Source: Mimachlamys varia (taxonomy: Eukaryota; Mollusca; Bivalvia; Pectinida; Pectinidae). From it: a DNA stretch of 64,000 bases. Under the pieces are notes generated by a model. The model saw only the letters and a list, made by a program, of their open reading frames with translations, had not been told where the DNA came from and searched no databases. Of this stretch, positions 1 through 12,700 are shown piece by piece. The DNA lies in contig OX392534.1 of NCBI GenBank assembly GCA_947623455.1, positions 37,453,426-37,517,425 on the forward strand. The letters are read 5' to 3'. Made by a program: the position numbers and the translations under genes. How positions within the stretch are numbered: the first letter of the stretch is position 1; every line of letters begins with the position of its first letter.

Positions 1-403
1 CTTACAAGGCTGTAACAATGTATGCTGCTTTCCAGGAAGTCTTCACAGAAAAGTCTTACAAGGCTGTAACAATGTATGCTGCTTTCCAGGAAGACTTCAC
101 AGAAAAGCCTTACAAGGCTGTAACAATGTATGCTGCTTTCCAGGAAGTCTTCACAAAAAAGCCTTACAAGGCTGTAACAATGTATACTGCTTTCCAGGAA
201 GTCTTCACATAAAGGCCTTACAGGGCTGTAACAATGTATACTGCTTTCCAGGAAGTCTTCATATAAAAGCCTTACAAGGCTGTGACAATGTATACTGCTA
301 TCCAGGAAGTCTTCAGAGAAAAGCCTTACACGGCTGTAACAATGTATACTGCTTTCAAGGAAGTCTTCACATAAAAGCCTTACAAAGCTGTAACAAACTT
401 CTG
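1..403. repeat. 54-bp minisatellite
   Basis: Head-to-tail units of about 54 bp built on 'gctgtaacaatgtatgctgc', running in from beyond the left edge. The first units are open in one frame (18-residue repeats containing AAFQEVFT), but later units carry stop codons, so this is a minisatellite and not a clear exon. About seven units are visible and they become more diverged to the right. Confidence 0.9.
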
Positions 404-547
404 CAAAGCTGCCAGGGGTTATACGTAAAAATGTCTTTTAATAATAGACAAATCAATTGTACAGGCCACTAGTAAATTGTATCAAATGACCTGGGACTCA
501 CAAATATATATTTATACAGTACCCAATCCCTGCAAACTTAATTAAAC
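404..547. other. Short unassigned spacer
   Basis: AT-rich sequence between the 54-bp minisatellite and the left end of the pearl/HINE-like element. I see no gene or repeat in it. Confidence 0.5.
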
Positions 548-699
548 AAGAGGCCCAATGGGCCTGCATCGCTCACCTGGTATCAATCTCTGACTTATAT
601 TATAGTGTAACCCTAAAGTCCCCTAAAATCTTTTAATGTAAGACATTTAGAAGAACATCTTAAGATTTAAACATATTTTACCCCTGTGACCTTATAAGA

Positions 700-3600
700 C
701 AACATCATTTTCATTTTCAAATTTTGTTTGGCTTCATCCAAGGAACCTTTCAGCCAAATATCATGCTTCTAGGGCTTTTGGTATTTCAGAAGAAGTCGTT
801 TAAATGTTTTAAAAGATTTGACCTGTGACATTGAATATAGGTCAAGGTCATTTCTTTTCACAAACTTTGTCATGCTTCATCCAAGGAACCTTTCAGCCAA
901 ATATCATGCTTCTAGGGCTTTTGGTATTTCAGAAGTCGTTTAAAGGTTTTAACAGATTTGACCCCTGTGACCTTGAATAAAGGTCAAGGTCATTTCTTTT
1001 CGCAAACTTTGTCCGGCTTCATCCAACGAACCTTTCAGCCAAATATCATGCTTCTAGGGCTTTTGGTATTTCAGAAGAAGTCGTTTAAAGGTTTTAACAG
1101 ATTTGACCCCTGTGACCTTGAATATAGGTCAAGGTCATTTCTTTTCGCAAACTTTGTCCGGCTTTATCCAACGAACCTTTCAGCCAAATATCATGCTTCT
1201 AGGGCTTTTGGTATTTCAGAAGAAGTTGTTTAAAGGTTTTAACAGATTTGACTCCTGTGACCTTGAATATAGGTCAAGGTCATTTCTTTTCGCAAACTTT
1301 GTCCGGCTTCATCCAAGGAACCTTTCAGCCAAATATCATGCTTCCAGGGCTTTTGGTATTTCAGAAGAAGTCGTTTAAAGGTTTTAACAGATTTGACCCC
1401 TGTGACCTTGAATATAAGTCAAGGTCATTTCTTTTCGCAAACTTTGTCCGGCTTGATCCAAGAAACCTTTCAGCCAAATATCATGCTTCTAGGGCTTTTG
1501 GTATTTCAGAAGAAGTCATTTAAAGGTTTTAACAGATTTGACTCCTGTGACCTTGAATATAGGTCAAGGTCATTTCTTTTCGCAAACTTTGTCCGGCTTC
1601 ATCCAACGAACCTTTCAGCCAAATATCATGCTTCTAGGGCTTTTGGTATTTCAGAAGAAGTCGTTTAAAGGTTTTAACAGATTTGACCCCTGTGACCTTG
1701 AATATAGGTCAAGGTCATTCCTTTTCGCAAACTTTGTCGGGCTTCATCCAAGGAACCTTTCAGCCAAATATCATGCTTCTAGGGCTTTTGGTATTTCAGA
1801 AGAAGTCGTTTAAAGGTTTTAACAGATTTGACTCCTGTGACCTTGAATATAGGTCAAGGTCATTTCTTTTCACAAACTTTGTCGGGCTTTATCCAAGGAA
1901 CCTTTCAGCCAAATATCATACTTCTAGGGCTTTTGGTATTTCAGAAGAAGTCGTTTAAAGGTTTTAACAGATTTGACCCCTGTGACCTTGAATAAAAGTC
2001 AAGGTCATTTCTTTTCGCAAACTTTGTCCGGCTTTATCCAAGAAACCTTTCAGCCAAATATCATGCTTCTAGGGCTTTTGGTATTTCAGAGGAAGTCGTT
2101 TAAAGGTTTTAACAGATTTGACCTCTGTGACCTTGAATATAGGTCAAGGTCATTTCTTTTCGCAAACTTTGTCGGGCTTCATCCAATGAACCTTTCAGCC
2201 AAATATCATGCTTCTAGGGCTTTTGGTATTTCAGAAGAAGTCGTTTAAAGGTTTTAAAAGATTTGACCCCTGTGACCTTGAATATAAGTCAAGGTCATTT
2301 CTTTTCGCAAACTTTGTCCGGCTTCATCCAACGAACCTTTCAGCCAAATATCATGCTTCTAGGGCTTTTGGTATTTCAGAAGAAGTCGTTTAAAGGTTTT
2401 AACAGATTTGACCCCTGTGACCTTGAATATAGGTCAAGGTCATTTCTTTTCGCAAACTTTGTCGGGCTTCATCCAAGGAACCTTTCAGCCAAATATCATG
2501 CTTCTAGGGCTTTTGGTATTTCAGAAGAAGTCGTTTAAAGGTTTTAACAGATTTGACTCCTGTGACCTTGAATATAGGTCAAGGTCATTTCTTTTCACAA
2601 ACTTTGTCGGGCTTTATCCAAGGAACCTTTCAGCCAAATATCATACTTCTAGGGCTTTTGGTATTTCAGAAGAAGTCGTTTAAAGGTTTTAACAGATTTG
2701 ACCCCTGTGACCTTGAATAAAAGTCAAGGTCATTTCTTTTCGCAAACTTTGTCCGGCTTTATCCAAGAAACCTTTCAGCCAAATATCATGCTTCTAGGGC
2801 TTTTGGTATTTCAGAGGAAGTCGTTTAAAGGTTTTAACAGATTTGACCTCTGTGACCTTGAATATAGGTCAAGGTCATTTCTTTTCGCAAACTTTGTCGG
2901 GCTTCATCCAATGAACCTTTCAGCCAAATATCATGCTTCTAGGGCTTTTGGTATTTCAGAAGAAGTCGTTTAAAGGTTTTAAAAGATTTGACCCCTGTGA
3001 CCTTGAATATAAGTCAAGGTCATTTCTTTTCGCAAACTTTGTCCGGCTTCATCCAAGGAACCTTTCAGCCAAATATCATGCTTCTAGGGCTTTTGGTATT
3101 TCAGAAGAAGTCGTTTAAAGGTTTTAAAAGATTTGACCCCTGTGACCTTGAATATAGGTCAAGGTCATTTCTTTTCGCAAACTTTGTCCGGCTTCATCCA
3201 AGGAACCTTTCAGCCAAATATCATGCTTCCAGGGCTTTTGGTATTTCAGAAGAAGTCGTTTAAAGGTTTTAACAGATTTGACCCCTGTGACCTTGAATAT
3301 AGGTCAAGTTCATTTCTTTTCGCAAACTTTGTCCGGCTTCATCCAAGGAACCTTTCAGCCAAATATCATGCTTCTAGGGCTTTTGGTATTTCAGAAGAAG
3401 TCGTTTAAAGGTTTTAACAGATTTGACTCCTGTGACCTTGAATATAGGTCAAGGTCATTTCTTTTCACAAACTTTGTCGGGCTTTATCCAAGGAACCTTT
3501 CAGCCAAATATCATACTTCTAGGGCTTTTGGTATTTCAGAAAAAGTCGTTTAAAGGTTTTAACAGATTTGACCCCTGTGACCTTGAATAAAAGTCAAGGT

Positions 3601-4575
3601 CATTTCTTTTCGCAAAATTTGTCCGGCTTTATCCAAGAAACCTTTCAGCCAAATATCATGCTTCTAGGGCTTTTGGTATTTCAGAGGAAGTCGTTTAAAG
3701 GTTTTAACAGATTTGACCTCTGTGACCTTGAATATAGGTCAAGGTCATTTCTTTTCGCAAACTTTGTCGGGCTTCATCCAATGAACCTTTCAGCCAAATA
3801 TCATGCTTCTAGGGCTTTTGGTATTTCAGAAGAAGTCGTTTAAAGGTTTTAAAAGATTTGACCCCTGTGACCTTGAATATAAGTCAAGGTCATTTCTTTT
3901 CGCAAACTTTGTCCGGCTTCATCCAAGGAACCTTTCAGCCAAATATCATGCTTCTAGGGCTTTTGGTATTTCAGAAGAAGTCGTTTAAAGGTTTTAACAG
4001 ATTTGACCCCTGTGACCTTGAATATAGGTCAAGGTCATTTCTTTTCGCAAACTTTGTCGGGCTTCATCCAACGAACCTTTCAGCCAAATATCATGCTTCC
4101 AGGGCTTTTGGTATTTCAGAAGAAGTCGTTTAAAGGTTTTAACAGATTTGACCCCTGTGACCTTGAATATAGGTCAAGTTCATTTCTTTTCGCAAACTTT
4201 GTCCGGCTTCATCCAACGAACCTTTCAGCCAAATATCATGCTTCTAGGGCTTTTGGTATTTCAGAAGAAGTCGTTTAAAGGTTAAAATAGATTTAACCTC
4301 ACGGTGACCTTGAATATTGGTCAAGGTCATTTCTTTTCGCAAACTTTATTTGGCTTCATCTAAGGAAGCTACTGGTCAAATATGAAGTCTCTATGCCTGA
4401 CGGTATTTTAGAAGAAGTTGTTTGAAGGTTTCGACATTTTTGACCCCTGTGACCTTGAAATTAGGTCAAAGTGATTTTTTTTCGCAAACTTTGTTCAGCT
4501 CCTTCAAAGAAATCTACCAGCCAAATTTCATGTCACTGGGCCTTTCAGTATTGTAGAAGAAGTCGTTTAAAGGAA
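700..4575. repeat. 145-bp tandem array inside the pearl/HINE-like element
   Basis: About 25 units of 145 bp. Each unit contains 'cctttcagccaaatatcatg' and the palindromic block tgaccttgaata(t)aggtcaaggtca. Central units are nearly identical and outer units (700-950 and 4280-4575) are more diverged, as expected for unequal exchange in the middle of an array. A three-unit block (a variant with aataaaagtc, then one with cagaggaagtcg, then one with gttttaaaag) recurs near 1960, 2685 and 3555, showing multi-unit amplification. The many 61-91 residue reading frames here repeat every 145 bp and are not genes. Confidence 0.9.
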
Positions 4576-4579
4576 AAAG

Positions 4580-4632
4580 TTGACGGACGCAGGACGGACG
4601 GACGGACGACGGACGGACGGACGGACAACGGA
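4580..4632. repeat. ACGG/GGAC microsatellite
   Basis: A run of imperfect ggac/cgga units between the 145-bp array and the terminal hairpin, at the position of the tetranucleotide tract of pearl-type elements. Confidence 0.85.
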
Positions 4633-4821
4633 CGCTGCACCATCACATAAGCTCACTTGGCCCTTCGGGCCAGGTGAGCTAATAATGAAATCTGGCAAGG
4701 GGTTCATGTGTCATCTTGTACACAAGGCTATCAAAGAAACGCATACACAAGCACAAGCTTTTGAAAGAGATTGCCATATTAGCCCTATAATTATGTGTGT
4801 GTTGGGGGCATCATTGAGATC

Positions 4822-5136
4822 CAGGGTTTATGCTCACCTACCCTCTCTGCACCCCTGGAATATGTCACGGAAAACCTGAAAGTTCTGTGCGCGCACCTTG
4901 TTGAAGAGACAAGAAGACTGATCTGACCCTTAAATACACCAAAAGAATCTTGTGGTCACATAACAGTAAAACTTGACAGGCTTTGAAGTCGGTTGCGGCT
5001 CCTTTGTAATCTTCAAAGGACAGACATGCAGCCTAGTGATTGGTCAGTTTCATTCACCTGAGCATGCCTTCAGTGTTACCATGACATATTCCAGTGGAGT
5101 AGAGATTGTAGGTAATGGTAACCCCTGAACAATAAG
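4822..5136. mobile_element. MITE with long imperfect terminal inverted repeats (family M1)
   Basis: The left arm reads ccagggtttatgctcaccta... through ctggaatatgtcac. The right arm is its inverse (gacatattccagtgg... through taacccctga). Diverged relatives occur at about 10655-10975, 40000-40240 and 45490-45650; they share the internal segment with gaagtcggttgcg and aatcttcaaaggacag. No coding capacity. A poly-G run (5148-5164) follows the right end. Confidence 0.6.
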
Positions 5137-7700
5137 GATGTTGAGGAGGGAAGGGGGGGGGGGGTTATAAAGCAAGTTGTGGGATAAAATGGTAAACAAA
5201 AATTGTTGATGATACACCAGTTGGGGTATGGATATATTACTTAAAATGGCCAAAATCAGTTCAAATTCATCTATTTCAATTTTTCTGTCCATGCAGTCAG
5301 ATTAATTTATGATGAAATGAATATTTTTCTTTAATGGAAACTTGCCTACTTAGAAACTTGATGTAACAATCACTGCCATAGTAACTCAACTATTGTTACA
5401 TAAGCCATATCGACTAGCAGTATTGCAACTATTTATGGTACTTTCCCACATGCAAATAAAATGAATTTTTGTATGTTACAGAGGTCATTACTTTTTCAAT
5501 GCCTCAACTAGGAGTTGAACCTGAAACCTCTGGCTACTACCGTAGTCTTATGCTCAACCATTTGAACAAAAGAGAAGATCTCCCTAGGCCTAGCTGAGCA
5601 GTTTATCGCAGCTATTATTTACCAGGGTTGCATACTTCTGCCCCAGGAGAGAACTCTTGATCAACGCACAGCATGTAATCATCAATAGATTGATGGTATG
5701 CTGTATAACTAAAGATAAAAACTTCTTTAAGTTGGCATTCATATTGCCTATGAATGCCAACTGAGTGAAAGCAGTTCAATGCTTTAATAAATGTGATAGA
5801 AACATTTTTATCAAAAAAATACCCTTACTGGCATATCATTTGGCATCTTACGTATCATACGAAAGTTTTGGTTTTCCCCTACCTGCCAATGCATACAAAT
5901 CATGCCAGACAATATACCTACTGTTGGGGTCTAGCAGATTTCAGAGGATAACAACCTAGTTACTCTGTACGACAAATATTGGATTGTTTGGCTCCTATAC
6001 TCTCAAGATAATGGTTATCACCACGCTCATAAAATAGTTATCTCGCAACATAACAATATTCAACATTGGTGATAAATTGTCGGCAATAGACAGCCTATTT
6101 TCATTATGGCCTGGGTTTTTTGTGTTTTGGTATAACATGTTTTTATCTTATTTTTCCTGTGTAGCGGTTCCTTTATAAATGATAATTTACCGTTAAAGTG
6201 AAAACTTTTCATATTTGGCCTTTAGATATACTTACTGCTACTTCTATTTCGTTTCCTTTCAATACTTTCACGTAAATATGCATTTTCTCAGGCCTCTCAT
6301 CGATTTTGACACACTTCTCAAGGAAAGGGATTTCCCAAAAATACGTCACTTCCGTTCTTATGTTCGACGGAAACAAGCGTATTGATATTTGGACGAAATA
6401 TCTATTTAATTATCCTCTGCTCTATTTATTAATTTTTGCGTCAAGTTATCCTTCAAATAGTTGTTATTCTGTGCTGTTTTTGGTTACATCTAACAATGCC
6501 GATTAAATTTCGATAGCACACCTGTTTCAACTAGACCTATATTTCAAGGCTTCAATGCCTGCAATAACGCAAGCAGGCCCGGCTGTTACATTAATTAAAC
6601 AACCACGTCACGAAGTAATAATTTATGTTGTTTATATGTTTAATATAAGCGGTCTGTAATAAAACTTATTGTATGGCTGCAAGAAATAACATTATAAATT
6701 CTCGCATGCTAATTCGAATAAGCCATTTGTTTGCATTTTTTTGAATTGTTAAAATATTCTATAGGACAAGACAGTTAATTTAACAGCCATCGAATGTCAC
6801 ATTCTCTGCTGAGTGGCTGGCAGTCTCTGAAATCTCACTGGCTCCTGCATTGACCAACCAATTTCTCAAGTTCTTCTCAATCACAGAGGTTTGTTGATAC
6901 TATACTAATGGCCAATGGTCTACACGTGCGATTATTTTGAATTGACACACAAGCGAGTACTTCAATGGAAAATTAAAAATGTACTGCCAATATTTGCATG
7001 TTTTCATGGAAGATTTCAGTACGAGTCGCCATGTTTCTTTTGTGTTGTAAAAACTGCCTAGATTTATTTCCGTGTGAAATATGGAATATATGCCGTGTTT
7101 CGCTATAGGCTCCTAATGAAGTGTACGATTTGGACTGATTTGGCTTACATGACACCCTACGAATGTAATTTGATTATGTCAAAATTTTACGACAGTCATG
7201 TCTACTCGTTGGTAAATATTGGTTGATTGCCAATCAGTGTAATTTAAAGAATTTCATCAATTGGTGTTATAATTGAAACAGAAATAAATTCATGAATTGA
7301 TAATACTATAGGTTATGATATATTTATATATAAAGTCAAAATAAGATAAATTATTACATTGGAACCAAATGTTATACCTGATAATGTATGAGTAAATGAT
7401 TAAGCAATTAATAAACATTATGAATATTCAACTAATAACATAATGAAGTGAAACCATCTTCTGTTATTTCATTATTTGTAAAATTTAAAGCAAACAATTC
7501 CATAGTATAGAGATAATCTTTGTGCCACTGCGAAAAAAAAATTAAGTGAATTTGACTTTTCAAAAGCAGCTACTGTATAACAGAACTTCATTAGTTCATA
7601 TAATTTATGTTTAAAGTTATAAAGTCTTGTTATTTCGGAGCAGGCCTATTTCAACAAAAGTGAATTTTTCATTATATTGTAGCAGATCTAGACGGCCTAG
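5137..7700. other. Gene-free AT-rich stretch
   Basis: I see no convincing exon. A tRNA-like block on the minus strand lies at 5500-5580 and is listed separately. The 5' non-coding exon and promoter of the NF-YB gene should lie somewhere upstream of 9.69 kb and could fall here or outside the repeats to the right, but I could not identify them. Confidence 0.4.
5495..5590 (-). mobile_element. tRNA-derived SINE fragment
   Basis: Read on the minus strand, a box A-like tggttgagcataag is followed about 35 nt later by a box B-like ggttcaactcc. Flanks do not fold into a tRNA cloverleaf, so this is a SINE head or fragment, not a working tRNA gene. Confidence 0.45.
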
Positions 7701-7704
7701 GCCG

Positions 7705-7800
7705 ATCGTCAGCAACCAGATAGCTCAATTTGTTTAGGCACGTCTGTCAGGAGTTGGGAAGGTCCCGGGTTTGAACCCGGGCCAGACTGGCCATTCATTA
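7705..7800 (+). mobile_element. tRNA-derived SINE head
   Basis: Box A-like tagctcaatttgtttaggc and box B-like gggtttgaaccc are separated as in tRNA-derived SINEs. The acceptor stem does not pair. A second, weaker tRNA-like block follows at about 7840-7920 (agtgctagagcatctgactt), suggesting a dimer or two insertions. Confidence 0.5.
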
Positions 7801-8511
7801 ATAAAATTAAATTTCCCCCTCCTGTTACAATATAATTTGCTCGACCAAGTGCTAGAGCATCTGACTTGAAATTAAAGTCTCAGGATCTAAGGATCACAGG
7901 TTTGGGCCCATGCAAAACCCACACGTCTGTATATATATATACTCCTCCAATCAAGTGACTAACAATTTGAGGAAAGTAAAATTAATCTCAACATGGTCAC
8001 ACCCCATGTAAGATCCAAATGACTGAGCTAATATTGTATACCCATCACTAGATGTATAAGACACCTCAGTCTCGCTAAGCTATTATATCCATTTAGAAAA
8101 TTTTGGAAGATTACTCGGTAGTCAAGATCTGGAAAACTACATTTATATAATGAAAATTCTGCAAGAGCCGAAATATCCCAATTTGTACTAATTTAATTGA
8201 CCTCAAAAGAGAGGGAAAATTACATATGTAGATCTGAACATTAGACGCTCTCTTACTGATTTCTAAGCTATACCAAATGTTAGTCTTGTTCTAATTTGAT
8301 TTTATTTCTTTAACATATATTTTATAATGTTGGTTTGTTTGTGTAACAAGGGCAGGAAAAATACATGTAGACCAGTTTAGGATTTCGACCCAGACCCTCT
8401 GACAGCAGAACTGGACAGCTTTACTAGACTGCGCTCTTACTGATATCGTCAATGTAATCACGAACTCGGCTAGGTTCCGCTTCGTTATTCTGTCTAAGTC
8501 TTTGTCTCAAA

Positions 8512-9018
8512 TGGGCGGATTGGTCGAGTGGTTAACACTCCGGCCTTCCATGCAGGCGGCCGGGGTTCGTTCCCCGTAATCGTCATACGCATGGAACATT
8601 CAGAGAAAGTGTTTTTCTCCTGCCCACACAACTCCAACAACCCAGGTGGAGTATAAAATGGTCTGGGGTGGATGTTGCAGTATCTGTGATGTAGCATTCA
8701 AGTGTGGTGGCACTATAAAAGATGCCGTTGGAAACACGGTCCCACTACAAACAAAACACAATTCATCTCCAGCACATACGCATACAAACACACACACATA
8801 TGGAGATATTAGCCAGGTGGTATAGGACAAGTAGTTAGCGCCCGATAAGGCAGCTCCTGCGAACTCCTCAGAATTGTATATAATAGAACTGTATGTGTTA
8901 ATTGTATTGATTGTATAAGAATTGTATATCTATGTACTGTAAAGCGCTTTAGAGTGGCTTATGTTAACTAGATAGGGCGCTATATCAAATATTGTATATT
9001 ATTATTATTATTATGGAA
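8512..9018 (+). mobile_element. Full-length tRNA-derived SINE with (ATT)n tail
   Basis: The head has a canonical box A (tggtcgagtggttaacactc) and box B (ggggttcgttcccc). The body ends in ctgtaaagcgctttagagtg ... gggcgctatatcaaatattg and a short (att)n tail at 8999-9018. A related copy lies on the minus strand at 34600-34862 and a tail-only fragment at 53405-53490. The RNA polymerase III promoter boxes are intact, but it is not a tRNA gene. Confidence 0.75.
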
Positions 9019-9690
9019 AAACTGTTTAAAAACCCCTTTCCAGGCATTCACCCAGTACTTGAAACAAGGTTTGGTCACAGGTACCAATGTAATAGGAAAT
9101 AAAAGGGAAAATAAGTTGGACCCTAATTTGAACCATGCCAGGATCCATCAATTTCTAGACTCAATCATGGTCTGTTTTAGAATAGAGCATGATCAAGGCT
9201 AGAGTGTGATGGATCCTGAGCTATAACCCGGTCGTATGTGAATAATGCAGTCCAGCTCTGCTACGTCAGAATCAAGTTGGCAGTGTACATGTCAGTAATC
9301 ATGATCATTTCCCGAACTCATTTCTTCTCGTTAATGTCTTATGATTGTAACAGGAAAGAGAATATGTGCTTCAAAAGGGAATCAAACCCAGGCTCTTAGT
9401 TGCATTCTCTAGCTCAAAGCTAGAAGGTGATCTAGTGCTAAATCCTATGAATAATCAGTTAAACCTGTCACAGAACACCACAACCCAGGTTCTAATTCCA
9501 CTGTCACCACAGAGAGGGCCACAGACATCATTTGTAACATGAAACAGAATAGTGTGTTTCCACCACGGATCAAACCCTTATTACAAAGTTCCTTGTCAGA
9601 CACTTATCCTATGCACAATTAAAACTTGCTGTCTGATTATAATACAATGTTGTAAATATATGCATCAACACTGACTGTTTTCTTGTTCCT
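9019..9690. other. SINE-like debris upstream of NF-YB
   Basis: Two reverse-oriented box B-like words (ggaatcaaaccca near 9379 and ggatcaaaccctt near 9568) suggest old tRNA-derived insertions. No exon recognised. It ends at the polypyrimidine tract and acceptor (ttccttctag, 9686-9695) of the first NF-YB coding exon. Confidence 0.4.
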
Positions 9691-9705
9691 TCTAGGTGAG
9701 CTACA

Positions 9706-12700
9706 ATGGATGGTAATTCAGGAGATGGAGCTGTTGATAGCCTTGGAGACTCCATGTTTTCAGGATCAGTTCAACTACAAGATGGTTGGTCAACATTTCA
9801 TAATCCACATGGATGACTTTCAGTTTTCAGTTTTGATGACTAATGGCTTATATGCAATACAGAAAAACACTAAGATTTCATGGTCATTTCACATTGTATA
9901 CCATGGTTGTATTGATATACTACAGTAGTACTGGGAAAAATAATACTTACGGACATGTTTTCAAGTTAACTTCATAAAGAACTCCCAGGAGAATCCTAAG
10001 AGAGAAGAATTATCATTTGGAGTTGACAGCTGAAAATTTACACACTCAGTGTTTTTTTGAAACTTGTATTTTAGGGTCCCAAAATTCGTACATGTTCCCT
10101 TTTTTTTGCATTGCTGATATGAAAACTTTTTTGATTTTGATGTTTTTTTCATCCACAGATGGGGAGGAGACTTTACAGTCAGTAGAAAATGATGACGAAC
10201 CCCGAGATAATGAACCCCTAAGAGAACAGGTCAGGTTACAATCTTCATCACAAACTGTATAGGACTGTTGATATTTAAGTATTATCTAAGACATTGTTGT
10301 CGAACACTCTGTAACATTGTTTTCAGCCATTGCATTAAATATGTAAAAGTCTGTTATCTGGTCTTCATTACTTCATAAATTCTTGATAAAGGTTTTGTAA
10401 CGTACAGTCAACTCCACAGAATCATTGTTATGTTGACAGTTTTATTATTGACACATAGTATTCAATTTTGATTTCTTACAGGATCGATTTCTTCCAATTG
10501 CAAATGTTGCAAGAATAATGAAGAAATCAATTCCGAAGTCTGGTAAAGTAAGTACAGTTACTGTATCCCATAATCTGACAAAAAGCAATAAGATAATATT
10601 AAAAACCAATAAGTCCAGACTCTCTCCTGAATGCTCCAGAGATTAAATCAATTTGGCTGTCTACAACCCTGGAATATGTACATGTAATAGCAAAATTGAT
10701 GGCACATGACTAGCTATTTAATAAGTTAGTCTTAGGTAAACAAAACTGACCAATCACAAAGACTCATACATTTCCTTTGATGATTATAAAGGAGCAACAC
10801 ACAACTCCTGGGCCATTTAATTTTGTTGTTAAATGTACAACTGACAAGATTCTAAGGATCAACTTGTCACATCTGCAAGTGTAGTCAGGTGCACATTAAG
10901 ACTTCAATTTGGCTATAACATAGTGCAGGGGTTACGATTATTGTCGCTCTCTGCATCCCTGGAGTATTGCAGATTTCTAGACATGCATGAATTGTCATGA
11001 TATAACACAAATAATTAGCAACCAATAACTTTTTAGTATTATTTACAATCATGAAAAAAATTATAGTGGACACTATCTCTGTTATACATTTTAAAAACAA
11101 TGTTTCTTAGATTAAATTGAAAATTCATTTGTTTATAGTAGATACATAATTATGGTAATAATAAGCTGTATACTTGTTTATTTCAGATTGCAAAAGATGC
11201 CAAAGAATGTGTTCAGGAATGTGTATCAGAGTTTATCAGTTTCATCACCAGCGAGTATCCTTTGTTTATGTAAAATATTGATTTATCTCCCTTTATTCGC
11301 ATACGTATATCTGCAATGTGATATTGATTATGAAATTCACATTTTAGAATTTAAATTAAATTACCTATTATAGAGATTCAGGATATTTTGACTACTGTTA
11401 TGTAATCTTAGATTCTATAGCTAAATAGAAAAATAGAAAAAAAAAATATATATAAAGTTTCTATTGAAGCACAAAATTAATAAAACCGAGCGTCTGACTT
11501 CTATCAGGTTAAATGTTCAAATCCTTTGTATCAATATAGTGGAAAGAAGTTTCTGAATTGTTTACATTTCTTCAATTAGCTGATAAAGACATAAAACTAG
11601 ACAATATATTTACTGTTATAAGTACTTGCAAATCGCATGTATATGTACCCAATGTGTATTTGTCCCTCTATAGAAATAATAGCATTCGCTTTAAAACATC
11701 ATTCCTCATTGTAGCTGTCAACTACAGTGTACCCTCTTTATATCGACATCCTTCGCCAAAGGTAGTTATGGCAGTATAACAGGGGTGACAATAGTATTGA
11801 ATTATGAAATTTTTAGTTCCATGAAATGTATGCATTGTATATAAACTTCATTGCTAGTTCTTCATCTTGCGGTTCAGAAAGTGCAATATGTCTTCAGTGG
11901 GTTTGTGTCAGGGTAGAGTAACAGTAAGATGTGTCGAAAATCTTCTAGTGAATCCTTAACATTGTGAAGAGCTAGTGAAAGATGTCATCAGGAGAAAAGG
12001 AAAACAATTAATGGAGAGGACATTTTGTTTGCAATGTCAACCTTAGGTTTCGATAGTTATGTAGAACCACTGAAACTATACCTTCAAAAATACAGAGAGG
12101 TAAGTCAATTTTTACACAGTAATACGCCAGAGAAATTGTCACTGTATTATAATGTCTATTTTGATATTACCTTCATAACGAAACAAGAATTAAAAATCAG
12201 TAATCAAAAGAATGTTTCTATTAGTATTCAATCATATTTGAAAAATATTTTTGGCTATTTTAATTCCTAGAGTTGAAAGTAACATCAAACTACAATGATA
12301 ATTTAGAATGATTCCAGTCAAAACAGATTAATATATTAAGAATCATGATAATATTTTTGTATTCTGTTCTTTATTCCTCATCTTAAATATATAAATTTAC
12401 CAGTGTTTACAACCTGTGTTTTTCAATTTGAACCTTCAGTCTGCTAAAGGTGACAAGTCCGGACAGATACCCGAGGAAGGTCGACTAGAAGATCTTTCAG
12501 AAGACAGTTTCAGTAATTAATTATTATCTTACCTTAGTTACCGAATATTGTTCTTACATCTACATTGGGAAGTTTTCAGCTCAATAATAATAAAAATATA
12601 CATTTTGTACCTATGATTAATTACTATTACATATCACTTGTGAATGTCTTCTTCTTTCTGTTTTGAATGGCCCTAGAAATTGTAGCATATATTTGAGAGT

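Larger units (their letters stand above)
548..4680 (+). mobile_element. Pearl/HINE-type (Helentron-associated) non-autonomous element
   Basis: The left end carries a small hairpin (aggcccaatgggcct, 551-565) followed by gctcacctgg (571-580). The right end carries the inverted partner ccaggtgagc inside a strong hairpin (4651-4679). Between them are a long 145-bp tandem array and an ACGG-type microsatellite. This order (subterminal inverted repeat, tandem core, tetranucleotide tract, terminal hairpin) is what is described for bivalve pearl elements, later grouped with Helentron-associated elements. No transposase or RepHel gene is present, so the copy is non-autonomous. At about 4.1 kb it is unusually long because the core has about 25 units. 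Confidence 0.7.

Noticed and set aside
958..4278. A series of 61- to 91-residue reading frames repeating every 145 bp
   Set aside because: They are the same tandem unit read over and over; starts and stops fall at the same place in each unit. They follow from the array and show no domain.
4580..4879. 99-codon frame starting in the ACGG tract
   Set aside because: The Thr/Asp/Gly/Arg repeats come from the microsatellite, and the frame crosses the element's terminal hairpin.
8512..8585. Possible tRNA gene
   Set aside because: Boxes A and B are good, but the acceptor stem does not pair and the sequence runs on into a SINE body with an ATT tail.
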